NCBI GenBank assembly: GCA_964355675.1
Contig: CAYHEC010000012.1
Location: 33,587-97,586, forward strand
Reading direction: 5' to 3'
Origin: CAMBDS01 sp964355675
Lineage (GTDB): Bacteria; Electryoneota; AABM5-125-24; Hatepunaeales; Hatepunaeaceae
Length of the DNA stretch: 64,000 bases
The position numbers and the translations under genes are program-made. How positions within the stretch are numbered: the stretch's first letter is position 1; the number at the start of each line of letters is the position of its first letter. Below the pieces are notes generated by a model. It did no database searches. It saw only the letters and a program-made list of their open reading frames with translations, and was not told where the DNA came from. Shown here piece by piece: positions 1-8,111 of this stretch.

Positions 1-174
1 CTTAGCGACGGTAACGCCATCCTTAGTGGAGAGCGGTGCACCGAATTTCTTGTCGATCAGTACGTTGCGTCCCTTGGGGCCAAGGGTTACCTTGACTGCG
101 TCGGTCAGTTTGTCAACGCCGCGCTTCATTGCTGTGCGGGCGTCGAGATCGTAATGTATTTCTTTAGCTGCCAT
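1..174 (-). CDS. groEL: GroEL chaperonin, N-terminal 58 residues (partial)
   Basis: This is the start of the 60-kDa chaperonin, which with GroES forms the ATP-driven protein-folding chamber in the cytoplasm. The reverse strand reads MAAKEIHYDLDARTAMKRG, then the conserved KLTDAVKVTLGPKGRNV segment and the TKDGVTVAK segment, which hold the early ATP-site residues of GroEL (LGPKG and DGVTVAK). The window edge cuts the gene off, so most of the protein lies outside. It follows groES by 73 bp on the same strand, and both are expected to share the CIRCE-controlled promoter at 885-913. Identity is secure from the N-terminus alone. Confidence 0.95.
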   Translation of the reverse strand, partial: MAAKEIHYDLDARTAMKRGVDKLTDAVKVTLGPKGRNVLIDKKFGAPLSTKDGVTVAK

Positions 175-212
175 TTAAATAAATTCCTTTTTGTGATTTA
201 GGTTGTGCTGTA

Positions 213-240
213 AGTAGTGCCGATTTAAATCGGCACTACT
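213..240. repeat. Perfect 28-nt palindrome between groES and groEL
   Basis: The half-site AGTAGTGCCGATTT is followed directly by its exact reverse complement. It belongs to the GTAGTG...CACTAC class of dispersed palindromes in this window (compare 5565-5586). As RNA it would form a 14-bp hairpin between the two cistrons, and could affect relative groES/groEL expression. That role is inference. Confidence 0.85.
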
Positions 241-247
241 GGCACAA

Positions 248-541
248 TTACTTGACGACTGCCAGTATGTCGTTTCTTGAGACGATAAGATACTCGACGT
301 TATCGATTTTTACTTCGGTACCGCCGTAGCGGGCATAGACGACTTTGTCGCCGACTTTGACCAGCTCGGAAAGTTTCTTCTTCGTTTCTTTGTCATGGGC
401 AACATCGTCACCGATGGCGACGACTTCGCCGATCTGGGGGCGTTCTTTGGCGGTGTCAGGAATGATGATCGAACCGACCTTGCGCTCTTCCTGTTCGACG
501 GGCTTGATAAGTACCCGTTCATCAATGGGTTGAATTGTCAT
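248..541 (-). CDS. groES: GroES co-chaperonin
   Basis: The 97-residue cap of the GroEL chamber has the usual Cpn10 length. It shows the family pattern throughout: IQPIDERVLIKPVEQEERK at the N-terminus, the mobile-loop region GSIIIPDTAKERPQIG at about residues 23-38, VVAIGDD, then VKVGDKVVYARYGGTEVKID and a C-terminal RNDILAVVK. The start ATG at 541 has a GAGGA ribosome-binding site about 7 nt upstream. groEL follows on the same strand. Regulation is visible: a CIRCE operator (850-876) and a sigma-70-like promoter (885-913) lie upstream, so HrcA repression is expected. The leader is unusually long, about 337 nt, because a tandem palindrome array lies between operator and start codon. Confidence 0.97.
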   Translation of the reverse strand: MTIQPIDERVLIKPVEQEERKVGSIIIPDTAKERPQIGEVVAIGDDVAHDKETKKKLSELVKVGDKVVYARYGGTEVKIDNVEYLIVSRNDILAVVK

Positions 542-627
542 TTGGAATCCTCTGTTAGGTGATTTTGTTTGCTATTTCAGTACGACAGGCATTTATGTCT
601 GTCACGTTATTGAATTTTCAAATGGTA

Positions 628-787
628 ACAGGCAGGAATGCCTGTTGTACTACGAGACTAAACAGGCAGAGACGCCTGTTGTACTACGAGACTGAACAGG
701 CAGGAATGCCTGTTGTACTACGAGACTAAACAGGCAGGAATGCCTGTTGTACTACGAGACTGAACAGGCATGAATGCCTGTTGTACG
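628..787. repeat. Five tandem 34-bp palindromic repeats in the groES leader
   Basis: Copies begin at 628, 662, 696, 730 and 764, exactly 34 bp apart. Each has a short palindrome (ACAGGC, 3-5 nt, GCCTGT) followed by TGTACTACGAGACT. Copy 2 has AGAGAC instead of AGGAAT at the centre, copy 5 has a single change, and the last copy is truncated. There are no unique spacers. The core GGCATTCCTGCCTGT (reverse complement) also occurs in the REP elements flanking the transposase at 16798-17235. A diverged single copy lies at about 587-606. Confidence 0.92.
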
Positions 788-849
788 GGAGCCTTAGTCC
801 GGCTCGTTTTTCCTTCATACGCGGTGATACGAGTGGAGGTTCCCGGAAA

Positions 850-876
850 TTAGCACTCTATTGCGTCGAGTGCTAA
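850..876 (-). promoter_or_regulatory. CIRCE operator (HrcA site) of groESL
   Basis: TTAGCACTC, a 9-nt spacer and GAGTGCTAA match the CIRCE consensus exactly. In bacteria with HrcA this inverted repeat is the operator of the groE and dnaK operons. It begins 8 nt after the -10 box of the promoter at 885-913, so it overlaps the start of the transcript. No hrcA gene is present in the window. Confidence 0.96.
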
Positions 877-884
877 CAAGGCAT

Positions 885-913
885 AATATAGTTTGGAGAA
901 GTCGGTTTGTCAA
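885..913 (-). promoter_or_regulatory. Sigma-70-type promoter of groESL
   Basis: On the minus strand there is a -35 box TTGACA (913-908), a 17-nt spacer and a -10 box TATATT (890-885). Transcription would start near 878, immediately before the CIRCE element. Confidence 0.88.
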
Positions 914-994
914 GTGACAGAAGAGGGTATTAAAAACGAAGGGACGAAGAGTCTAAGAAGAATCTTCGTCCCTTCGTCTTTTCGTGTTAGACAC

Positions 995-2725
995 TTATTT
1001 TAGCAGTACGGTCTTCATAGTCTGAACTTGTGAGCCGGATTCAAGCCTGACCAGATATATCCCTCCGGGCAAACCTTCGGCATTCCAGACGACGGCCTTT
1101 TCTTCTGCCGACCCCCTGCGGTCGGCAGCATTCGTACTTTCCGTCAACCGCGGGGGGTTGACGGAAGCAGTCTGCCCCGTCCACAAATCCTCCACCAACC
1201 GCCCATCCAGTCCATACACCGCCAATCGCGTAGGGGCCGCTTGCGAGCCCACCGAATACCGTATGGTCGTAGAAGAATTAAATGGATTGGGGTAGGCGGA
1301 ATGCAGAGTGAAGAATGCAGAATGCAGAATGTCGGAAGGGACGCCAAGGACTTCGGTTGCCTCAATGGTGATTTCCGGCTCGTCGGGATCGTCGCTACTG
1401 ATTGTGAAAGTCTGATTGGATACTGCTCCTTCAGCCGGACGGTAAAAAGCCCAAAGTGCGCTACCAGAATTAGGTTCAACGACGATTTCACGACCATCAG
1501 CTTGACGGATCGTGATACTGCTTCCCTCTTGACTCTCAGTGATCCGGAAGGTTAGCGGCGTCCCGCCGGTATTGGCGACGATGACGAGCTGGCTGTCGAT
1601 CTCACCGAAGGGCAGGGCTCCGAAGGCAAGTTCAGGCGGATAAACTTCGATATCCTTCTGCCGGTAGTAAAACGCCCCCATGTCGGCTCGTGTGCCGTCG
1701 GGATCGAGAGGTGAGTCGGGGTCGCCGGCGTCGATGCAGGGGGAGTCGGCGGTCAGGGAATAGTCGCCGTTGTCGGAATCGAGGAAGAGAGGGTCGGTGT
1801 CGATGTTGTTTTCAAAAACACCCCTGCCCACCCATTGGATCGAGTCGTTGCTACCTTCAATATCACTGTATCTAATTAACGCAGTGTTTTTGACACTCAG
1901 GTAAATTTGCGGCTGGGGATTTGAATAGAAAACCGAGTTAGTGATGATAGTGTTCGAGTAGGCGTAAAGTGCATTCCCTTCCCATCGAGAATCGTTTCCA
2001 ACCATGGTAACCCTGTTCAAGGTCAGACTTCTCATATCCTGCCCGAAGAAGCCGCCACCTTGTCCATCCGAATAATTTTCCAACACCAGAACGCGTTGCA
2101 TCTCGATTGGAGTATCGTAACAATAGACGCCGCCACCTTTTTGATCAGCACGATTGTCGCGGATTACTGAATCAGTAATCCGACAATTGATATTCGATGT
2201 ACGGTAAAAAATACCACCACCGAATTCCCCCGCTTGATTATCAACGATCTGACAGCGACTGATATTCAACGACGATGAACTGGTGACGTAGATCCCGCCG
2301 CCCCAATTACCCGCAACATTTTCTGTGATGAGCATATCAATCAACTCACGCGGGTTGCCAGCTCGAACTTCAATACCACCGCCGTATTGTTGCGAGCCGT
2401 TCCTGACAGTAAAACCTCTCACCGTTGCGCCGTCTGAACCTTCTACCAGCCGAATTCCGCACCCTTGATGTGCAGGATCAATCACGGTCGAATCGATGTA
2501 GGCGGCATTACTGGTCATGAGAATAAGTGATGAGAGGAAGATCGGGTGGTTAACTACCAGAAGTTCCCAGTACACCCCCGGTTGCACGAGCACCGTATCC
2601 CCGTCCTGCGAGGCGTCGATCCCCGCCTGAATAGTCTGAAAATCTTCCGGGACGTTAAGGATGCGGGCGTAACTGATTGAGTAAAGAGCACTAAGTGTGA
2701 CGAGTGTGATGATGATGCGGTTCAT
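995..2725 (-). CDS. Secreted right-handed beta-helix protein with T9SS sorting domain
   Basis: This 576-residue exported protein has a signal peptide (about residues 1-20, ending SYA). The pectate-lyase-like entry motif NVPEDFQTIQAGIDASQDGD follows at about 24-43, then Gly-rich parallel beta-helix coils with repeated GGGIY/GGGVY turns up to about 330. Next come a short HYDIN/choice-of-anchor module (DIEVYPPELAFGALPFGE) and a C-terminal PNPFN sorting domain ending TMKTVLLK. No catalytic residues for polysaccharide cleavage could be assigned, so the beta-helix may only bind. The ATG has GGAG 6 nt upstream and lies 10 bp after the stop of the gene at 2736-5531, so the two are co-transcribed. The sorting domain carries two palindromic insertions between its DL and VVWNAEG strands. 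Confidence 0.85.
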   Translation of the reverse strand: MNRIIITLVTLSALYSISYARILNVPEDFQTIQAGIDASQDGDTVLVQPGVYWELLVVNHPIFLSSLILMTSNAAYIDSTVIDPAHQGCGIRLVEGSDGATVRGFTVRNGSQQYGGGIEVRAGNPRELIDMLITENVAGNWGGGIYVTSSSSLNISRCQIVDNQAGEFGGGIFYRTSNINCRITDSVIRDNRADQKGGGVYCYDTPIEMQRVLVLENYSDGQGGGFFGQDMRSLTLNRVTMVGNDSRWEGNALYAYSNTIITNSVFYSNPQPQIYLSVKNTALIRYSDIEGSNDSIQWVGRGVFENNIDTDPLFLDSDNGDYSLTADSPCIDAGDPDSPLDPDGTRADMGAFYYRQKDIEVYPPELAFGALPFGEIDSQLVIVANTGGTPLTFRITESQEGSSITIRQADGREIVVEPNSGSALWAFYRPAEGAVSNQTFTISSDDPDEPEITIEATEVLGVPSDILHSAFFTLHSAYPNPFNSSTTIRYSVGSQAAPTRLAVYGLDGRLVEDLWTGQTASVNPPRLTESTNAADRRGSAEEKAVVWNAEGLPGGIYLVRLESGSQVQTMKTVLLK

Positions 2726-2735
2726 GGTGACTCCA

Positions 2736-5531
2736 TTATTTCATTAAAATAGTTTTGATGGTGCGGGACTGGGATCCCGATTCAAGGCGGATGAAATAGA
2801 TTCCCCCCGGCACGCCTTCGGCATTCCAGACGACGGAGTGAAATTTGGAATTTGGAGTTTGGAATTTGGAGTTGTCGAATAGATTTTCAACTAAGCGGCC
2901 GGATAGATCATACACCGCCAATCGCGTAGGGGCCGCTTGCGAGCCCATCGAGAAGCGTATCGTCGTCGTCGAATTAAACGGATTGGGGAAGGCAGAAATC
3001 AATCCGAATTCTGAAGGTGCGGGCGTTTGATCAGGCTCAATCGAGTTCGGATCGAGGACAGTCATCCATACCGGCACGATGACAACATCACCCAGATCGT
3101 CATGGGAAAAGAGAACTTCTCCTTCATATACGCCTGCCTCGAAGCTCCACGTCTCATCTTCAGCGGTTGTCCTGAGAGTTATTTGCATCTCAAATTCCTG
3201 CATTGCATCGGCTTCGCCATGATCTGGCACGATGCTCAACCATTCGTGGTTGGGGCGAAGCTGATAGACGTCGAGTCGGTCGCCCCCCATATTTGCCGGA
3301 CGATTCATAATGGTCATCAACACAGCGCCGTGATACTTGTCGTAATCGTCACAGATATACAAGCTCTGAAGTCCCGCGCCTCCTCCTTCAATCGAAAATG
3401 TGTGGACAAGAAGTGTATCTTCGGTGTGGGTATTGAGCTTGTAGAGTCGTGAGCGAGGGTCGTTGATTCCACCCGGACGATCGAGAATGTAGAGGTTCGC
3501 ATCGTCAGAATCGTTTTTCAGCCAGGCAAGCCCATAAATGCGGAGACCATTCCGATTCAGAGTCCGCCCCAGGCGATTTGCATGAGGGTCAAAAGCGACG
3601 ATATTTGTAGTTGTGGCGGCGAGCCAAAGAATCCCCTCAGACTCATCATAAGCAATGAATTGAGTCGGTTGTACCGGATCGGCCCAGGCATACTCGGTTC
3701 GACCTCGTGTGGAGATGCCATAAAGCGAGTCAGAGTTTGCTCCCCAGAGATATTCACCATCCCATTCCACATCCTTGTACCCGATGTCGGAATATCCAAC
3801 CTGTGGAATATTGCCTACTAATTCTCCTTGGCGATCAAGGATATAAATGAGATTAGGGTTGTCGCCATTTGAGCCTGAAACATAGAACCGTTCGCCGTCG
3901 AAGGTGACGCCCTCGATATGGTTGTCGCCAGTAACTGCCCCAATGCCAATTGAATCACGGATATCGAAGGGTTCGAATCCCGCGCTTCCATGAGATCTTA
4001 CCGATGCTGACCAAACCATGGCAGTACTCCCATTGTTTTGGGCAGTGAGAGATATCTGGGTGAAGTCGCCTGAGTCAATTTCAGCGAAGAGGCTGTCACG
4101 GTAAGGGAGGAATCGAGCGGGCGCAAGACCGATCTCAATTTGTAGAGAATCTCGCACATACACAAGTGTGTCAATATTCGCGGATATGTAACCGTAGGCG
4201 CTGAAATTTAAGATTACCCGAGTGCTGTCAAACCTACCTGGAACGGGATAATTCCAGATGCCGAGGCTGTCACTTGTGGCAATAAAACGGTCGGGGGTGG
4301 AAACAGTCACGCCACTTATTGACTCATTGGTCTCCATATTGTACACCTCCCCGCTGATCCATGCTCCAATCCTTGGGAATGCGAAAGCGCCCATATCAGC
4401 CGGAGTTCCGTCATTATCAGCAGGGGAGTCCGGGTCGCCGGCGTCGATACAGGGGGAGTCTTCAGTGAGGCGGTAATCACGATTGTCCGGGTTATGGAAG
4501 AGGGGATCGGCGTCGATGTTGCCATCCAACCAAATGAAGTCTGCGAACTCATTTCGTAAGCCAATGGCGTCCTGTCCGCCCTCAATGTCAGAGTAGGATA
4601 CAGTCACTCGAGAGATAAATTCTTCATTCAAGCCCCAGAGTCCGAAGACAGGTTCTTCGTTTGCATAGATGATTGAGTTGACAAAATTAAGACGCGAAAA
4701 ACCGAATCCTTCCTCAGGGTTGAGTGTTAAAGTGATTGCTGGGAATTCGTCGGTTGACTTGTTGTGGCAGATGGTGAGGTTCTTCATCATCCCTCCGGCA
4801 GTGCCGGTGAAATTAAGGTATATGGCTCCCCCGCCATTTGCGCTCTCGTTATTGGCAATCAGCACATAATCGAAGACGAAATCAACGGGAAAATCCCCGT
4901 AAACTCCGCCGCCAATATCGGAAGCAACATTATTAATGATCTTCACCTGACTTAACAATGGACCAGATGTGAACATGGCAATCCCCGCACCTTTCGGCGC
5001 TCGATTATTACTAATAATAGTCGATGAGATGGTTGGTGTGCCAATAAAAGAATAAATACCTCCACCAGAACCTAAGGCTTCATTATTGATAACCTTCAAG
5101 TGTGAAAGAGTTGGGCTGTTGGGTCTCGCGCCAAAGGCAGGGTCCCCGCAATGGATTCCTCCCCCGTAACCACCCCTGCCATTAGTTATGGTGAAACCGT
5201 ACAGTGTGGCGCCACTATTCTCACTTTGATCAAAGGTAACTACAGTGCCGCGGCGATTTCCATCGATGATCGTAGAGTCGATGTAAGTTGAATCGCCTGT
5301 TATGATTGCCAAGCTGGCGACTGTTACATTTAGTCCATGATAATCAATATTTTCACTGTATCTTCCCGGTTGAACGATGACGGTATCGCCGTTGCGGCTG
5401 TTGTCGATGCATTCCTGGATGGTTCGAAAATCAGTCGGGACAATGCGGATACGCGCTTCGACGTTGGGAAAGGTGAGTAACAGAATGGCTGTCGCGGCGA
5501 GCGTGCTGGCGAGAAAGGAAAGCTTTGGCAT
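2736..5531 (-). CDS. Secreted beta-helix / beta-propeller protein with T9SS sorting domain
   Basis: This 931-residue exported protein has a signal peptide (1-26, ending VEA), the beta-helix entry motif VPTDFRTIQECIDNSRNGD, Gly-rich coils to about 380, and the SPCIDAGDPDSPADNDGT segment shared with its neighbours. A carboxypeptidase-regulatory-like beta-sandwich follows (GEVYNMETNESISGVTV, about 392-470), then a propeller-like region (about 530-790) and the PNPFN sorting domain ending TIKTILMK. It is the first gene of a two-gene unit with 995-2725. AGGG precedes the start. Within the sorting domain a 7-bp periodic tract (about 2838-2876) encodes the loop after VENLF. Ligand and role are unknown. 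A cell-surface or released adhesion or binding protein is most likely. Confidence 0.83.
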   Translation of the reverse strand: MPKLSFLASTLAATAILLLTFPNVEARIRIVPTDFRTIQECIDNSRNGDTVIVQPGRYSENIDYHGLNVTVASLAIITGDSTYIDSTIIDGNRRGTVVTFDQSENSGATLYGFTITNGRGGYGGGIHCGDPAFGARPNSPTLSHLKVINNEALGSGGGIYSFIGTPTISSTIISNNRAPKGAGIAMFTSGPLLSQVKIINNVASDIGGGVYGDFPVDFVFDYVLIANNESANGGGAIYLNFTGTAGGMMKNLTICHNKSTDEFPAITLTLNPEEGFGFSRLNFVNSIIYANEEPVFGLWGLNEEFISRVTVSYSDIEGGQDAIGLRNEFADFIWLDGNIDADPLFHNPDNRDYRLTEDSPCIDAGDPDSPADNDGTPADMGAFAFPRIGAWISGEVYNMETNESISGVTVSTPDRFIATSDSLGIWNYPVPGRFDSTRVILNFSAYGYISANIDTLVYVRDSLQIEIGLAPARFLPYRDSLFAEIDSGDFTQISLTAQNNGSTAMVWSASVRSHGSAGFEPFDIRDSIGIGAVTGDNHIEGVTFDGERFYVSGSNGDNPNLIYILDRQGELVGNIPQVGYSDIGYKDVEWDGEYLWGANSDSLYGISTRGRTEYAWADPVQPTQFIAYDESEGILWLAATTTNIVAFDPHANRLGRTLNRNGLRIYGLAWLKNDSDDANLYILDRPGGINDPRSRLYKLNTHTEDTLLVHTFSIEGGGAGLQSLYICDDYDKYHGAVLMTIMNRPANMGGDRLDVYQLRPNHEWLSIVPDHGEADAMQEFEMQITLRTTAEDETWSFEAGVYEGEVLFSHDDLGDVVIVPVWMTVLDPNSIEPDQTPAPSEFGLISAFPNPFNSTTTIRFSMGSQAAPTRLAVYDLSGRLVENLFDNSKFQTPNSKFHSVVWNAEGVPGGIYFIRLESGSQSRTIKTILMK

Positions 5532-5564
5532 GGTGATACCCTATAATTCGTGCTGGACGGAACG

Positions 5565-5720
5565 AGTGGCGAATAAATTCGCCACTACGTTAATTCTACG
5601 AGATGTGTGGCGAATAAATTCGCCGCTACCTTGAGACCAAAGATTACTAGTGTGCTGTCACACGTCCCGTGTGACAGCATTGTGCCTTGTAGTGCGTCGC
5701 ACGAGACATGCGACGCCACG
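5565..5720. repeat. Cluster of four palindromes
   Basis: The gap between two secreted-protein genes holds AGTGGCGAAT-aa-ATTCGCCACT (5565-5586), a second near-identical copy at about 5607-5629, TGCTGTCACAC...GTGTGACAGCA (5653-5679) and GCGTCGCA...TGCGACGC (about 5693-5716). Each has different arms but keeps self-complementarity. No gene is supported here. Confidence 0.8.
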
Positions 5721-5789
5721 AAGACGCTGTTGACGCGAATTATGCGACATTACAAGCGTGACGCGATACTAGTGAAAAGTCAGGCATTT

Positions 5790-7904
5790 CTACTTTATAA
5801 GAAGCGCTTTAGTGGTTTGCGTTCCGCGTGAAGATCGAAGGTTGATCAAGTACACCCCCGCTGGCAATCCCTCCGCTTTCCAAGTTATGGAATATTCACC
5901 AGTAAGGGCGGGTTTCCAATCAGTTGCCAAGTCCGTTACCAGCCTTCCATCAAGGCCATAGACTGCCAAACGCAGAGGTACAAGATCTGGGGCTCCAATC
6001 GATAACTTAATGATCGTTGTTGAGTTGAAAGGGTTGGGATATATCGACATCAGTCCGTAATTAACGGGCGCTACGAATTCGTTATCGGATTTTATCACTT
6101 CCAGATAATTCGCTCCGACAAGTACATTTTCGTCGCGAGCATAAACAAATCTGTTAAAGGTAGAATCGACGACGAACAAGGAGGGCGTTTTCTGTGTATG
6201 GCCAACTTCAAACCCAAGTGGCGTGACATAGGTTCGGAAATGGTCGCCTCCATCGGTGGTCGCGATAAATCCTGTTGATGTAACTATATAACCAGACTGC
6301 GAATCGAAGAATTGGAGAGTATAGAGGTTATCCTCTGTTCCGGTTAGTTTTGGGCGCCAATTCACTCCGCCGTCGTTGGTGCGGAAAAAGACACCCTCAT
6401 CGGCGGCGACAAATCCGGTGTCAGGGCTAACAAAACATAATCCATTGACATCAACTCCAGCCACACTGACGTCCTCCCAGTTTTGTCCTCCATCGACGCT
6501 TTTCAGTACCGTTCCCTGATCCCCGCCGAGATACCCGACGTCATAGTTAACGAAAAATACTGTATTAAGGCTGATGTCCTCAAACTGATGCACTCGATTC
6601 CAGTATCCCCCCCCATCTTGTGACCTGTAGATTTGATTTGGAGTAATATAGAAACCGACTTGATGATCGACGAAGTGGAAATCTCTTACTGAATCGGCAA
6701 TGACATTGGGATTGGATTGAGCCATGACTATTTCACGATAGAAATTGTCGAGAGAATCGAGGAAAAAAGCGCGCAGTAAATTTGGCAGGATATAGAATTT
6801 ATCGACACCGATGAAGACCCGGTTGTTAGGAGCGCGCATATATTCCGTCCAAGTATTTCCACCATCCTGGGTCTGGTAGGTGATCATTGGGGCATGGTCG
6901 GAGGACTTGATAAAGCCAAGGTTTGAATCGAGAAAATATACGTTACGAGCGTATGCCACTCTCGACCTGACGACCAGTGAATTCGACCAGAAATTCCCAT
7001 TATTGATCGTGTAAACAATCCGGGATCGATTGCCGACGGCAAAGCCGGTAGCGCTGCCCAAAAAATCGACCGCGATAAGCCGGTCGCCGACGTCACCGAG
7101 ATCTTCGATGCTGGCTCCATGATTGCGAGACCGGTAAATACGAGATCCGATGATATAAAAGGTTGAGTCGTTGACGACGTGGAGATCGCTGGCAGGCTCC
7201 GCGACCGAACCGAGGGGATGGTCGAGGTCATTGCGGTAGAGGATAGAATCTCGAAGCATCAGAAAATTGCGTCCGCTTTGAAACGGTTCGATATCGATAA
7301 TCAGATTCGAATTTTCGATTATCCTGTCGTTTTCATAATAAACGGTCGAGCTATTCCAAATGTAGGGGAAGTTTAATTTATTGAGTCTGGAGAACGCATC
7401 GCTCGGCTCAATTAAACTCGACCAGACATTTCGGTTGCGATCGAAACGGCGGACTCGATTCCATGATTCACCTTCTGATAATTTGGTTAGAAGATAAATA
7501 TTTCCTAGATTTTGAGATAAATCGAGAGAGTACTCAGTTCCGAGAGTCAGATCATAAGTCCAAGTAGCGCCTCCGTTTGTACTCCTCAGGCATTTCCCAC
7601 CGCCAACGGCAAAACCGATTTCGGTACCGGGGATAAAAACCATGCGGTCAACGGTGGCGATAAAGAGATCTGGAACGGCTGATTGCCGCCATGATTCGCC
7701 GCAATTTTCGGAATAGGCGATAACGCCAAACTCACCACCGACGACGATGCGATTCTCGTCGATGAGAGTCACACAGGTGAACGATCCTCCGAAGGGATCG
7801 GGATTGCGCCATACCCAGCCATCGGCTGTTTGGAAGGGCGTCGCGAGGGAAGTAAGGGAACAGATCGTAAGCAGAAACAGGGATGCGACCATAAAGCGTT
7901 TCAT
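5790..7904 (-). CDS. Secreted Ycf48/BNR-like beta-propeller protein with T9SS sorting domain
   Basis: This 704-residue protein has a signal peptide (1-21, ending SLA). Repeated blades each contain an Asp-box-like motif such as TNGGATW, QDGGNTW, QDGGGYW, VDGGQNW, NDGGVNW or TTDGGDH. These are typical of Ycf48/BNR/sialidase-like propellers, but no sialidase catalytic triad could be recognised. The C-terminus (about 620-704) is a PNPFN sorting domain ending TTKALLIK. Its loop after LVTDL is short and free of palindromes, unlike the sorting domains of the three neighbouring secreted proteins. GAGGTG lies just upstream of the ATG. It is expected at the cell surface or outside the cell, with unknown function. 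Confidence 0.83.
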   Translation of the reverse strand: MKRFMVASLFLLTICSLTSLATPFQTADGWVWRNPDPFGGSFTCVTLIDENRIVVGGEFGVIAYSENCGESWRQSAVPDLFIATVDRMVFIPGTEIGFAVGGGKCLRSTNGGATWTYDLTLGTEYSLDLSQNLGNIYLLTKLSEGESWNRVRRFDRNRNVWSSLIEPSDAFSRLNKLNFPYIWNSSTVYYENDRIIENSNLIIDIEPFQSGRNFLMLRDSILYRNDLDHPLGSVAEPASDLHVVNDSTFYIIGSRIYRSRNHGASIEDLGDVGDRLIAVDFLGSATGFAVGNRSRIVYTINNGNFWSNSLVVRSRVAYARNVYFLDSNLGFIKSSDHAPMITYQTQDGGNTWTEYMRAPNNRVFIGVDKFYILPNLLRAFFLDSLDNFYREIVMAQSNPNVIADSVRDFHFVDHQVGFYITPNQIYRSQDGGGYWNRVHQFEDISLNTVFFVNYDVGYLGGDQGTVLKSVDGGQNWEDVSVAGVDVNGLCFVSPDTGFVAADEGVFFRTNDGGVNWRPKLTGTEDNLYTLQFFDSQSGYIVTSTGFIATTDGGDHFRTYVTPLGFEVGHTQKTPSLFVVDSTFNRFVYARDENVLVGANYLEVIKSDNEFVAPVNYGLMSIYPNPFNSTTIIKLSIGAPDLVPLRLAVYGLDGRLVTDLATDWKPALTGEYSITWKAEGLPAGVYLINLRSSRGTQTTKALLIK

Positions 7905-8111
7905 TGTGCACCTCAGTTCGAAAGGATGTTAGTGATATCTTTTATGAATGAAACATTGCTCAGGAAGGTGATGAGTTGCGAATCCACGCTACCCCGGCTG
8001 ACCGAACTGGCAATGGTTTGTGAAGCCTGTTACATACCCTATAACCTATACTCATTTCATCAAAAAGTCAAGTAAAAGTGCAATTTGTTCCTGATTATTT
8101 GTGTCGCAGGT

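Noticed and set aside
628..787. Regular 34-bp repeats that could suggest a CRISPR array
   Set aside because: Copies are contiguous with no unique spacers, each holds a short palindrome, and no cas genes are present.
3968..3985. GGTTCGAATCCC, a tRNA T-loop-like string
   Set aside because: It lies in the coding sequence of a secreted protein, and no acceptor, D or anticodon arms can be built around it.
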